A stretch of DNA of 64,000 bases, taken from contig BQUP01000002.1 in NCBI GenBank assembly GCA_022835595.1, positions 2,218,534-2,282,533 on the forward strand. The letters run 5' to 3'. The stretch is from Cystobasidium ongulense. Lineage: Eukaryota; Basidiomycota; Cystobasidiomycetes; Cystobasidiales; Cystobasidiaceae. The notes beneath the pieces are model-generated. The model had not been told where the DNA came from, ran no database searches, and worked only from the letters and a program-made list of their open reading frames with translations. The translations under genes were made by a program, and so were the position numbers. The first letter of the stretch is position 1; every line of letters begins with the position of its first letter. Of this stretch, positions 50,251-60,109 are shown in pieces.

Positions 50251-50959
50251 AAGAGAGAAATAGCAGAAGAGCGTGCGCTGCGGCCAGTTTTCCCAGCATG
50301 CTTGTGTGCGGTGTGGATTAGGTAGGCGTGCAAGGTAGTGAGTGACCTTGAAATGGACTAAAGCAGCTCGATGTCAGGGGATAATTCCCAATTCCGTCTC
50401 GCTTTGCCTCTCAGGCTTCAAGGCAGGCAGGGAAGAAGCAGTCTGCACCGGAGGATATCTCTAACCAATGGAGCTCTGTTGGATTCTCTTAGCAACCCCT
50501 CCGCTGTCGATATCGAGTCTACTTGAGTCGTCCGCTCGAAAGCACACAGTAGCAGTGGAGACAGCAGCAGCTCCATGTCGCAGGCTTGCACAGTTGTCCG
50601 AGTTCAGAGCAGCATGGTGCGACGAGGAAAGCTTTGGAGCATGATTGTTCGAGCGGTATCAAGCTTGCCAACATGCAACGTGCTGGCAGCCGGTGCTCGA
50701 TCGGCTTATCTTTTGCGTGAGCTCTCCTCCATTCGCCATTCGCTAACCGACACCCCTCCTCCGTTCTGACAGCCACAGATGCAAGAACCCTACTCCATGT
50801 CCTGGAGCATGGCGTGGTAGTCTTACATGAACGATCCCTTCCCAGCCTCTCAAGCCGTGATCCTACTGCCGTCTCAGCAGAGACCATAAAAGACCGGCGC
50901 ATCTCGGTGTGTACCGCCGGACGCTGACAACGACACAAGACTCGTTTAAAACTAAAACT
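50251..50959. other. Intergenic, about 700 bases, promoter of the Zn2Cys6 gene
   Basis: Between cytochrome c1 copy 1 and the transcription factor. A 196-residue minus-strand frame at 50519-51109 overlaps the factor's first exon and has no motif. Nothing else seen. Confidence 0.5.
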
Positions 50960-53844
50960 ATGGAAGACATGTCCAATAATACCTCTGGGTCTCTCAATGC
51001 CGGCATGTCTGGCCGCTCGCGCCGGGCTGCCACCGGCACTGGCACAGGCGTCAGCAATAGTAGTGCCAGTGACACTAGTACTGCACAAAGGCCTGCTACC
51101 ATTGAACATGCTGCTGCCATAGAGGAGGCTGCAGTCTTCAAGAAGAAGATCGCGTGGGTATCCTCATCCGACATTGATATTGTGTGTGTAGGCACGTAGC
51201 TGATTATCCTATGCGCAAACGAACTCAAGCTGTCGAGGCTGTCGAGCTATCAAGGTTAGAAATATCGAATTGCAGCGAAGCCGTTGGACCTAGCTTCTCT
51301 GTACAGCCCGCATACTTGAGAACCGTTGCTGATTGAGAGGTTGTTACAACAGGTCCGATGCATTCAGCCAGACACGCTTCAAAAAGGTAGCACGTGCCGC
51401 CGCTGTACGAGGCTAGGTCAGTCTAATTCAATTACCCTGAATGTTAACCTAGGCGTACCAAGTTACCATTTTATGACATTGAACTCATTTGTCTGATCTC
51501 TGCCCATGTAGGCATCTCTTGCCAATATCCGCCGTCAAGGAGGCTCGCTTCACAACTCGAAAAACTCGACTATGAGTCTGTTCCTCCGGCAACTGGCTCA
51601 AGTAAGCTTGATTTCTTACCCTCCTTTCCAGGATGAGCTTCGGGATCTCTGATTAGACCGCCAACCGCACAGCCTCACTTGCGCCTGGACATGCGTTCTT
51701 GTCGCATACTGCAGCCAACCCTGCCTCCATCGACCATTTCGCAAGCAAACCTCAAACGATCCTTGATACGCTCAGAACCATGTTACAAGTAGCCGAAGGC
51801 CATCAGTTTTCGCACGGACTCACAGATCAGCTTCCAAGCCTTTACTCCTTTCCTCGCACTTTGTACCTCAATCCCCTGCAAATAGGTAAATAATACAGCA
51901 AAATTCTCTCATGCCTGCTTGCGCTAACTGCACCAGCACAAACGCAGGCTTCATCAATCTGACTGAAGCAGAACAGTTGTTCACTGACTTTATGGTGCAG
52001 CTCAACCCCTTGGTGACAGTCCTCGATTACGGCTTTCACACCTTCAACCGCGTACACGACTCGTCTCCAGTCCTTCTAAGCGCGATCCTTGCTGTGTCGG
52101 CTCGCTTCTTCCGCAAAAATATCTATGCCAGTCTCATCGGTCACGCTCAAAGTCTCCTCTCACGGGCTGTAGGTGAATGGACGGGGGATATCGCACTCGT
52201 GCAAGCTATCATACTGCTGGTTTGGTTCAAAGTATGGCCCCCCGCCGCAGAGCTTCATCGTATGTCAACCTCAGCTAGCTGAAAATGTCCGCAACAGGAT
52301 CATACGGACACTACAGCATGGCTCAAAATTGGATATGCCACCCGCCTTGCACGTCAGCTCGGTCTACATCTTATCAGGACTGAGCCGCTTCCGGATGATG
52401 AGGACGAGGCTAGAGTGATAATAGATCGTGAACGCACTTGGATTGTCTTGATATGCTTCGATATCACGTAAGTTGTTTGCACCTCGCGATCAATCCAATC
52501 CATAGTGACGCTGCCATAATTGTTTCCTTCTCTAGCTACCGCTATCAGTGAGCATCTACATTCCCGGAAGCATGCTTAATCCGCAACTGACATTTCTTAC
52601 TATCAAGTCTGGCTGAAGGCGACCCACCTAGCGGAATTCGCGATGCCGGTCCGGATCCTCATCAGCATCGTATTGACAAATGGCTCGAAGAAGTTCAGCA
52701 GAGGGGATGCGACAACACCGCACTCCTTGTCGCAAGTCTTCAGTAAGCTACTGAGCCCGATGGCCTTGTTGTTGGATTGCTTAGTGCTTTGTGGAGTAGA
52801 TTAGGTGCGATCCTTGAAACTTCTAAGGTACTTCAGGCGACTCCGGCCGGACCCGCTGCCGAATTTTTATACCAGCATATCGCACAACTGCAGCGCGATG
52901 TTCAAACGAAGTACATCCCAGCTACAGGTAAGCATTCAACATCTGCGTGCATGCTTGAATATCTCGCTTATGTGGCTTGCGCGCCCACAAAAAGGTTTGC
53001 CACCCTATTGCTCCAGTGTTCTTGGGTTCAAAAAGCTTCAATATTATCAAAGCTTTGTGGAATGGGTACGTTTTGTGACCTCAAAAGTCCTGGAACCATG
53101 TTAACAAGCATTGTCTTTCCCCATGCTCGTCTCACAGATCACAGCAAAGGCGTACCTGATCAGTTCCGGCGCATTAGACGGCCCAATCTTGGCGATATGC
53201 CTTGCCAAGGTCGGGAACTTTGTTTCCATGGCCCTCAATTTCATTCAAGAGCGACTCCTCTCGAACACCCTCGACGTCACAAGCCGCTTCATCTTTCGGG
53301 TGGCGGAATTCTTGGACCGCCTACACCCTCTAGTTGATGCAACTGCCAAAGGGATCATTTACGACAACCTTCAACGTCTGCACACTTCCTGTGCAGATGC
53401 CAGTAATGCGCAGGAAGAGACTCCCGAAGCCTACTGCGCTCGATTCTTGGCTCTTCTGCTGACGCGACTTGGTAGTGACAAGGGTGCCACCCCCCACCCT
53501 ATGCACCAAGACTCACACCCGCCAGTACACGGACATCCGGTATTTGTCGAAGGGTCTGGCACTGGGCAGCCAGAGCAGATGTCCCCCAACGTAAGCCTCT
53601 TATCTCTTTCCTTTTGAATATTTGTGAGTCTGACGGATCAACAGTCTTTCTTCCAGCAGTACACTGCCGAAATGCCTGAGCGCGACGCATTTTACAGCAT
53701 AGACTTCTCAGATGCTTCATACTGGTGCCTCGAGATCTACTCCACCCTTTGTACACACGTGTTACTGACTGATATGGTCATTACAGGCAGGCAATGTTCC
53801 CTGATTCTGCCACCAGTGATTGGCTGGCACAACTACAGTCATGA
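50960..53844 (+). CDS. Zn(2)-Cys(6) transcription factor with fungal-specific regulatory domain
   Basis: Fourteen exons: 50960-51153, 51230-51254, 51353-51416, 51512-51601, 51673-51885, 51948-52231, 52298-52467, 52536-52547, 52608-52742, 52785-52927, 52995-53065, 53138-53590, 53645-53724, 53787-53844; 663 residues. The six-cysteine DNA-binding cluster (about residues 66-97) is assembled across exons 1-4: CRGC, RAIKVRC, then CRRC and TRLGISC. The middle is the fungal trans homology domain (VLLSAILAVSARFF, KIGYATRLARQLGLHL, WIVLICFDI). The last intron (53725-53786) joins SYW to QAMFPDSATSDWLAQLQS; reading past it to 53960 would run into the aldolase 3' end. Exon 8 is 12 nt. Likely the local regulator of the neighbouring hydrolase/transporter genes, by position only. 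Confidence 0.88.
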
Positions 53845-53939
53845 CTCTGAAACGGATGCTAGTAATAACATGTCCGTCAGTATTGAATTTCGCGATATGC
53901 CTGCGCAAGACGCTGGAAGGTTAGACACCTGTCATCCGA

Positions 53940-55096
53940 CTACGCATCTGGCATCTTGCTGATCTCTGTCTTCATCCATGTAGTAATGGCTGCAATATCT
54001 CCCCCCTGGTGTTAAATAAAGCTCTCAATCTACCATACAGCATGCGGAAAGGGGTACCTCTCACCAGATTGACGAATTGAAAGCCCTCCTCAAAGCGCCT
54101 GGCAGCCTCCGCTGCACTCATACAGAAGATGCCGCTGCACTTGCCGGCACGCTCAGCTGCTTGGCAGATCTGAACAATAGCTTCCTGGGTGTCTGGGCAT
54201 TCCATGTGCGACTTGGAGCCATTCCCAAGACTGAGGCTGAGGTCGTTCGGACCTACGAAGAGCATATCTGACGAGCGAGAACTCAGCATAGACGCGGGCT
54301 TACGGAGACGAAGACAAAGACTTGCCGACACCTGGCACTCTTGCGATAGCTTCTGCATTTTTCAGACCCAAAAGCGTTTCAATCTGTACTATAATCATGA
54401 TAGCTTCGTTTGCCTTGTCAATGTACTCTCCAATGGTCATGTTCCAATGAGTAGGTGCGATGAAGGAGCCTGCGCCTCTAGTGCCCTCTGGCGGAAAGCG
54501 AGAGGCGCGCACGACTGCTGCAGCCTGGTCCTATTGCAAAAGTGCTCAGTAACACAGCACAGTTGCACATTCAGGGTCTGCACTTTGCCCGCTTACGGCG
54601 GTCTCGATGGTTGGGATCATCAACCCATGTGCCCCGGCATCTAAGGCTCGCTTGATATGTTCGCTCGACGGTGTCGGAACTCGAATAATTGGATGACAAA
54701 AGGGTGCTGCGCGGACAGCTGGCACCATGTTGTACATCTGTCCGTTATCGATTGCTCCATGTTCCAGGTCGATAAGGAGCCACTGTACAACGCCCAAGAA
54801 TGAGCAACACTTCGAGGGGGATCTACGGAGCGCGGGACTCGCCTGGAATCCCTGACTTGCGATGATTTTGGTCAGAATCGCCCTGTGCATACGAATTGTC
54901 GGCGCAAGATCAAATGAAGGCAGGATGGTGTCAGTGTCTTGACACCATGAAGCCTCTTCGACAGATTTTTAAGATGATAGACACAACGGGTCGCGTACCC
55001 AGGAAGCATCTGCCAGGCTCCAATAATTGGGGACCGACTGGCTTTACCAGGTCTAGACGCTTGACAAGCTGCCTTGAGAATATGAGCGCCGGGCAT
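53940..55096 (-). CDS. HpcH/HpaI-family class II aldolase
   Basis: Cleaves 2-keto-3-deoxy acid type substrates to pyruvate or a related keto acid plus an aldehyde, using a divalent metal. Minus-strand exons 55096-54999, 54882-54843, 54782-54597, 54530-54326, 54267-54065 and 54005-53940 give 265 residues, the family's normal size. Motifs: PIIGAWQMLPG at the start of the barrel, the base His in LIDLEHG, the Arg in PIIRVP, the metal Glu in IIVQIET and the metal Asp in FVGPNDLSLSLG. All are intact. Introns 54842-54783 and 54325-54268 begin with GC (GCGAGT, GCAAGT). Convergent with the Zn2Cys6 gene, with 95 bases between stops. Aromatic or sugar-acid catabolism is likely; the substrate is unknown. 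Confidence 0.9.
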
Positions 55097-55747
55097 GCCA
55101 GCGCTCGATTGGCACACCGGCAGCATGTGAATAGTAATGGACAAGCGAATATTAGTGACAGAGTACGTCAGCGGATTGATGGGAAGAAGAGTTTGTGCGA
55201 TTCGACATTGGCACATTGATGAGTCCATTCAGTAACAGAGAGACACCTTCCCTGGTGTTCCTCGGCATTTGCCGACGCCACCAACTCGCGCCAGCTTCAA
55301 GTTGCAACCCAAAAGGACCGAGCTTGAAGGTTGCATTCGCTCGGGGCAGACGACGTCCAGATGCGAGGGGCAGGTTGAAGACGATAGGCAACACATTTGC
55401 AAGTGTTCCGATGTTCCTTGCAACGTTGACGCCGTCTACGCAGGGGGCGTTAGTCACCTGAAGACCTGTAGACTACGAGGCATCTTCCGTCGTAAAAGGT
55501 GTTTCACAAGGAAAGACCTACCGGTCTTATTGCAGAGACGAATTAAAATTAATCGGAAACAGCTGTGAATTGCATGCACGCATACAACAAGAAACTTCTG
55601 AATCTATACGAAATAGGAGGGAGCAGCGGAAGAAGACAAACTTTCCGGTAGCGCCATTCTGTGCTTCGTCACCTGATACTCCGCATTGAATAGCTGTCGA
55701 TGGCTTGAGGACTAAAAAGTCTTGCTGAGTCCTTGGTTCCTTCCTCT
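55097..55747. other. Region upstream of the aldolase, about 650 bases
   Basis: Minus-strand frame 55457-55152 (102 residues, with NVARNIGTLANVLPIVFNLP) is open but unmatched; it may be chance. The stretch 55670-55747 is shared with the third cytochrome c1 copy at about 59345-59420 and extends the duplicated block beyond the gene's 3' end. Confidence 0.45.
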
Positions 55748-56574
55748 GATGTCTGGCCGCGCCAGCTGATGGTCGTTCGTATGTCAATTTACACGTCTTA
55801 GTAGAAGCCCACTTGTGTCGATTGACGACGAGGGAGAGAGCGGTGAGAGTAGAGAGGTTGATGATAGTGTGCAGGCCCATTCTAAGCAGCACAATCGGTA
55901 CAAGAGATCAGTAAAATGGCCATATTGATTGCATGTGGCACCCGTGGGAGGACTCACTGCTTTCGCTCGTCCATCTCTGGCTCAGAAGCCCACGACAAGA
56001 AAGTAACGGCATCTTTAGCCATCTGTGATGTAGTAGCTGGTGTTCCGTCATCGTATTCGACTAGACCATCGCATAGCGCTCTTTGCGTAGAAATCGCAGT
56101 TCCTGGGAAGTAGGCATTGAAAACCTGAGGTTCGTTGATTTCCTTGCCTGCTGGGGCGTCGATGTGTCCTGTGAGGAGGGCGAAGACGCAGTCTTGCGCG
56201 AGGAGCGTTAGCGAGGACCAATAAAAATGTTGTGAGAGAGAGAGAGACTCACGGCAGCACCATGTCTAGCCTTTGTAATCAAAGACAAATCAGGAGGGAG
56301 AGCACCCGCATTTCCAGCTCTAGCCGCTTCTTCATTCTTATCAGGTTTAGGCATTCCATCCGCTAATTTACCAGGTCTTTGGAACATTTCACCTTGATCG
56401 TTTGGACCATCTTCATATCCTACTTCTTCAGCCATTGCTTTAGCTTCATCTGCGGTATGTGAAATGCCAACTAGATTTCTCCATTCATACCACCTCACTA
56501 CTCTCGTTCACCCGCTCGTCGAGGCCTGTCTAACGAAGGCAGCATTAGTCGACTGATTCGCGAGCTGCTTCTTG
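55748..56574 (-). pseudogene. CYT1: Cytochrome c1 (CYT1) 3' fragment, copy 2
   Basis: Minus strand. Contains three exons: one from about 56490 to 56253 ([38 protein letters not shown]), one around 56177-55943 ([34 protein letters not shown]) and the anchor exon ending near 55748 (MGLHTIINLSTLTA, HKWAS). The CxxCH haem exon is missing: homology stops just before WRNLVG and runs into sequence also found beside copy 1. The acceptor before the middle exon has changed from CAG to CAA, the normal stop of the last exon is lost, and several conserved residues differ (TGYTGPP is TGHIDAP). Copy 1 keeps the acceptor that copy 2 has lost, and the reverse holds for the other intron, so the two decayed independently after duplication. 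Confidence 0.9.
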
Positions 56575-56954
56575 AACAGGGGAGCAGCGACATTCTATGC
56601 TTAGAGCAGCTGAATATCCGCTCAGAGCTCGCCCAGGTCCGGCATTGCCACATAGACCAACTACTTCGGAAGCGCGCAAGTAGCGCAGCCAGCAGGCTAG
56701 AACATCACCGAAGTAGACTCAGTGTGACTTGAATGCGGTGATAACGACGGTGGGACAAGAAGCTCCCGCTCGGAGGTTCCGCGGCCGTTCAAAGATGATT
56801 TATGGTCGACGTCGGCGTGTCGGGCCGGTGTGCAGTACTGCGAAACCGCAGAGGAAGGGTGGAACAGAACAAGATGCCCATTGCACATGGACGACTGTCT
56901 TGATCTCTGTGCATTGAGCTGTTCAGTCCGAGCTGCGCGGGCGACTTCACTTTG
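56575..56954. other. Intergenic, 380 bases, promoter of the carboxylesterase
   Basis: From the end of the duplicated cytochrome c1 block to the esterase ATG. No gene or repeat seen. Confidence 0.5.
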
Positions 56955-59265
56955 ATGGCTTCATCCTCCGCTACTTTGAAAAGCGCATACAGCGAACCTC
57001 TCTGGCGGAGGACGACTAGCGGGCCCATTCTCGGATTCATAGACACACACCCGCTGCTGGAGCGTTCTCTTGGCCCGACCAACATTGATGGCGGTTTCTC
57101 GCCAGTTCGCAAATGGCTAGGAGTGTAAGTGCAGTATTCTTGCCAGCCAGACAGCAGGCCGCCGGTGGCGACTCGAGCAAGAAGAGCTTATAATATATTA
57201 TTCACCTGCTGATCTGACAATCACGCAGAACGTATGGTCAAGCAGTGCGCTTTGAGCGGGCTACGCCGCCATGTCCATGGATCGAAGCTCTCCCAGCATA
57301 CGAGTTTGGTCCCGCTTTCCTGCAACCGCCTTCCCCCTTCGATGCAATGTATCAAGGCAAGTCATCGTGCTTTGGTGTGCTGGTGATAGTTGAATTCTGA
57401 CTGATGACATAAATGCTTGCATGCTTCTTTACAGGCAAGAAAGGCTGGCTAACGCGCCATAACTTGGGCCAGTCCGAACACGCCTTCACGCTCAACATTT
57501 TTGCACCTGATACAGATGAGAGGCAACTCCCTGTGATGGTATGGATACAGTAGGCTGTGCTACATCGGACTGCCGTCAAGTCTTCACCTCCACTGATTTA
57601 CCGAATTCATTCTTTTTCACTGCAGCGGCGGCAACTTTGTGGCGGGCTCGTCCAATGAGCCTATCTACGACCCCACCGGCTTAGTACGGCAGCGGCAGGG
57701 AACCGATACACCTGTAATTGTGGTATCTATCAACTATCGGTAGGCAAATCTCCTTTCGGTTGAGACAGCGCGGCTTAGTCTAAGCCCGCTTCACGTCCAG
57801 GTTGGGAAGCTTCGGATGGTTAGCTAGTCCGGACCTTGCAGCTGAAAACGGTCATGTAGGAAATTTCGGTACGTCAATATCACAGCAGCTTATGAAATAT
57901 AAAAGATTGCTAATCACACAGTACAGGTCTACATGACTGCATCTTGGCCCTCGAATGGATCCAACAAAATATCGAGAATTTCGGTGGCGACAAAGATAAC
58001 GTGACTGCAGTAGGAGAAAGTGCCGGCGCGGTCATCATCAGTATTCTGCTGAATTCCGGTAGAAGGCTCTTTCACAAAGGCATCATGGAATCTGGCAATC
58101 ACCTTCTACTGGTACGTCCGAATAGCTTCTTCATAGCCAATATATACTGATGCTTGCCGACCATTCTTCGATTTGCAGTATCAGTATCCTCGCCCCGAAT
58201 ACGCATTGTACAACGAGCTTCTCCAATACATCGACAAGGACCTCGTGGAAGGCAACCCGCACAAGCGCGTAGTAGCTCTGCGCTCATTCAGCGCTGCGAA
58301 GCTTCATTTGTGGACGCTAAACCACTTCTACTCCGGTCAATGGTCATTGACAACTGATCCTGCCGAAGCAGGTTGGTCCGAGCCTCTCTGGAAATATGTG
58401 GAGAGAGGACAGAGGGACCCCTGGATAGAAACCGTAATCATCGGTATCAATCGAGACGAGGGCACATTCTTCAATGTGCTGGAGGGAGTAAGTCAGCTCT
58501 CCAGCAGTCTACGGAGGCAAGCTGAGAGAACCTGAAGTGGTACAAAAACACAGCCGAGCATATCAGGCTGCTCGAATACAAGAATTTGATCGATGAAGGC
58601 ACACTTACGCAATTCAACCACTTGTATCCAGACATGGATGCAGCCCCGGATCTCTCAAATTTGGTAGAGCTACCGTCAACATTATCCTGGCGTAAGCGTT
58701 TGTCAGGTGGAGATTCACACAATGCGCTGACCAGCGCTCTCACTGCCTTCTAGACGACTTGGCTTATCTTACACCAATGATTCACTTCGCAAAGTGCCAT
58801 TCCTCGCAGTCCAGCAGCAGTCCAGCAGCATTGCATGTCTACCTCTATCAATGCGAGACGCTACCAAAACGCTTGTTGGAAGGTTTTGAGAACCACGGCG
58901 TACTGTAAGTCGATATTTTCACATTCCAATGTGTACATTTAATCCAGCTGACTGGGAGACTTCGAATTTATAGGCATACTGGCGAGATACCGTTTGTGCT
59001 GAACAACACCGGTCTATGGGATCACGATTCGGATAGCTCAGATAGCAAGACTTCAGCGATAGTAGGCAAAATGTGGTCAACTTTCGCTCACGGCCGCGCC
59101 CCATGGTCTGCATATACTCCGGAGAGAGGCGAGATCTTGCACATTCGGGATGCAGGAGATACCTCAATAGGTGCTGTGCATAGCATTCGGCCCGGATATA
59201 GGGATTTCTGGATGTCTTTGTACAATGCCAAGTATGCCAATGAAGCAGGGGTTCCTCGCAACTAG
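56955..59265 (+). CDS. Type-B carboxylesterase/lipase (alpha/beta hydrolase)
   Basis: Exons 56955-57124, 57229-57356, 57435-57549, 57626-57739, 57801-57868, 57927-58111, 58179-58487, 58538-58691, 58754-58904 and 58974-59265 give 561 residues, normal for the family. Motifs: FGPAFLQPPSPF, QSEHAFTLNIFAP, oxyanion hole HGGNF (usually HGGGF), nucleophile elbow GESAG, acid in INRDEGTFF, and catalytic His in HTGEIPFV. The triad is complete. No signal peptide, so intracellular ester hydrolysis is expected, unlike secreted lipases of the family. The intron after exon 2 (57357-57434) starts with GCAAGT, a GC-AG intron. Position between the aldolase and MFS genes suggests it works on a substrate or product moved by the transporter. 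Confidence 0.93.
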
Positions 59266-59339
59266 CCGGGGCCCTCCCGATGCGAGCAAATATTTCGACC
59301 GCAATGCATTGAAGCTGAAGTGGAGTTTGCAGTATAGCC

Positions 59340-59471
59340 ATTCTGACCTCGCGTTGGATCGGCTGTCGATGACTCGAGCACTAATAAGCCTTGCTGGATC
59401 CTTGGTTCCTTATTCCAATGCCTGGTTGCGCCAGCTGATGGTCGGTCGTATGTCAGTTTACGTGCCTTCTA
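59340..59471 (-). pseudogene. CYT1: Cytochrome c1 tail fragment, copy 3
   Basis: About 130 bases matching 55670-55798 of copy 2, including the block GCGCCAGCTGATGGTC and the flanking CCTTGGTTCCTT. On the minus strand it reads RKLTYDRPSAGATRH, the end of cytochrome c1, then sequence that in a normal gene would be 3' flank. It begins about 75 bases after the esterase stop and ends exactly where the AT-rich minisatellite starts. Confidence 0.75.
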
Positions 59472-59905
59472 GAAAAGTATTATCATTACTTTATTGATAC
59501 TACTTTTACATAAATAGTAATAATATCTTTCTAGAAAGTGTTCTTTCTAGAAATTTATCATTATTGATTTGTTAATACTACTAGAAAGTATTCTTTCGAT
59601 CTTATTATTATTTTGTTAATACTTCTTTTGTATTAATAATAATATCTTTCTAGAAAGTATTCTTTCTAGTCTAGAAAGACCTTGTTATTATCTTGTTAAT
59701 ACTCTTTTTATACTAATAATAATATCTTTTATTTTGTTAATACTTTTTTTATATCAATAATAAGATCTTTCTAGAAAGTATTCTTTCTAGAAAGATATTA
59801 TTATTACTTTGTTAATACTACTTTTACATCATTAACAATAATATCTTTCTAGAAAGGATACTTTCTAGAAAGATATTATTATTACTTTGTTAGTATTACT
59901 TTAAG
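59467..59905. repeat. AT-rich palindromic minisatellite, unit about 70 bases
   Basis: Five to six degenerate copies of a unit of 50-76 bases built from TTCTAGAA, GATATTATTATTA and CTTTGTTAATACTACTTTT. At each junction two arms meet as an inverted repeat (AATATCTTTCTAGAAAG, spacer TATT or similar, CTTTCTAGAAAGATATT), for example near 59760-59800 and 59836-59880. Each arm contains the smaller palindrome CTTTCTAGAAAG. The block is about 80% A+T in a genome near 50%. No open frame. It could be a non-autonomous element array or a hairpin-forming satellite. Confidence 0.88.
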
Positions 59906-60109
59906 GATGCTCTCGCTGAGATTGAAAACAGAAAATGCATTGCGTATACACATGTTACATATACGGGCCAGACGTACAAACTTTGCCTTTCCTCTTTCAA
60001 CACCTCCCATGCAGATGTGACAGCTGTTCGATATCAGTCAAGACCTACTGGACTGGTGAAGAGCACCGCATATTTGGATTCGCTGGCTGCCATTTTGAGG
60101 CGTCCAGCT
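59906..60109. other. Gap between the minisatellite and the transporter 3' end
   Basis: About 200 bases with base composition back to normal. No feature seen. Confidence 0.5.

Noticed and set aside
53725-53962. Extension of the Zn2Cys6 reading frame to 53960
   Set aside because: It would overlap the convergent aldolase's last exon. Splicing at 53725/53786 gives a better ending (YWQAMFPDS...LQS) that keeps frame.
55152-55457. Minus-strand frame with NVARNIGTLANVLPIV
   Set aside because: Looks protein-like over 30 residues, but I could find no splice partners or family, so it is mentioned only in the region entry.
59467-59905. TTCTAGAA units read as heat-shock elements
   Set aside because: HSF sites need GAA/TTC modules at five-base spacing. 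Here the spacing is wrong and the unit is a repeated palindrome, so a regulatory reading is not supported.
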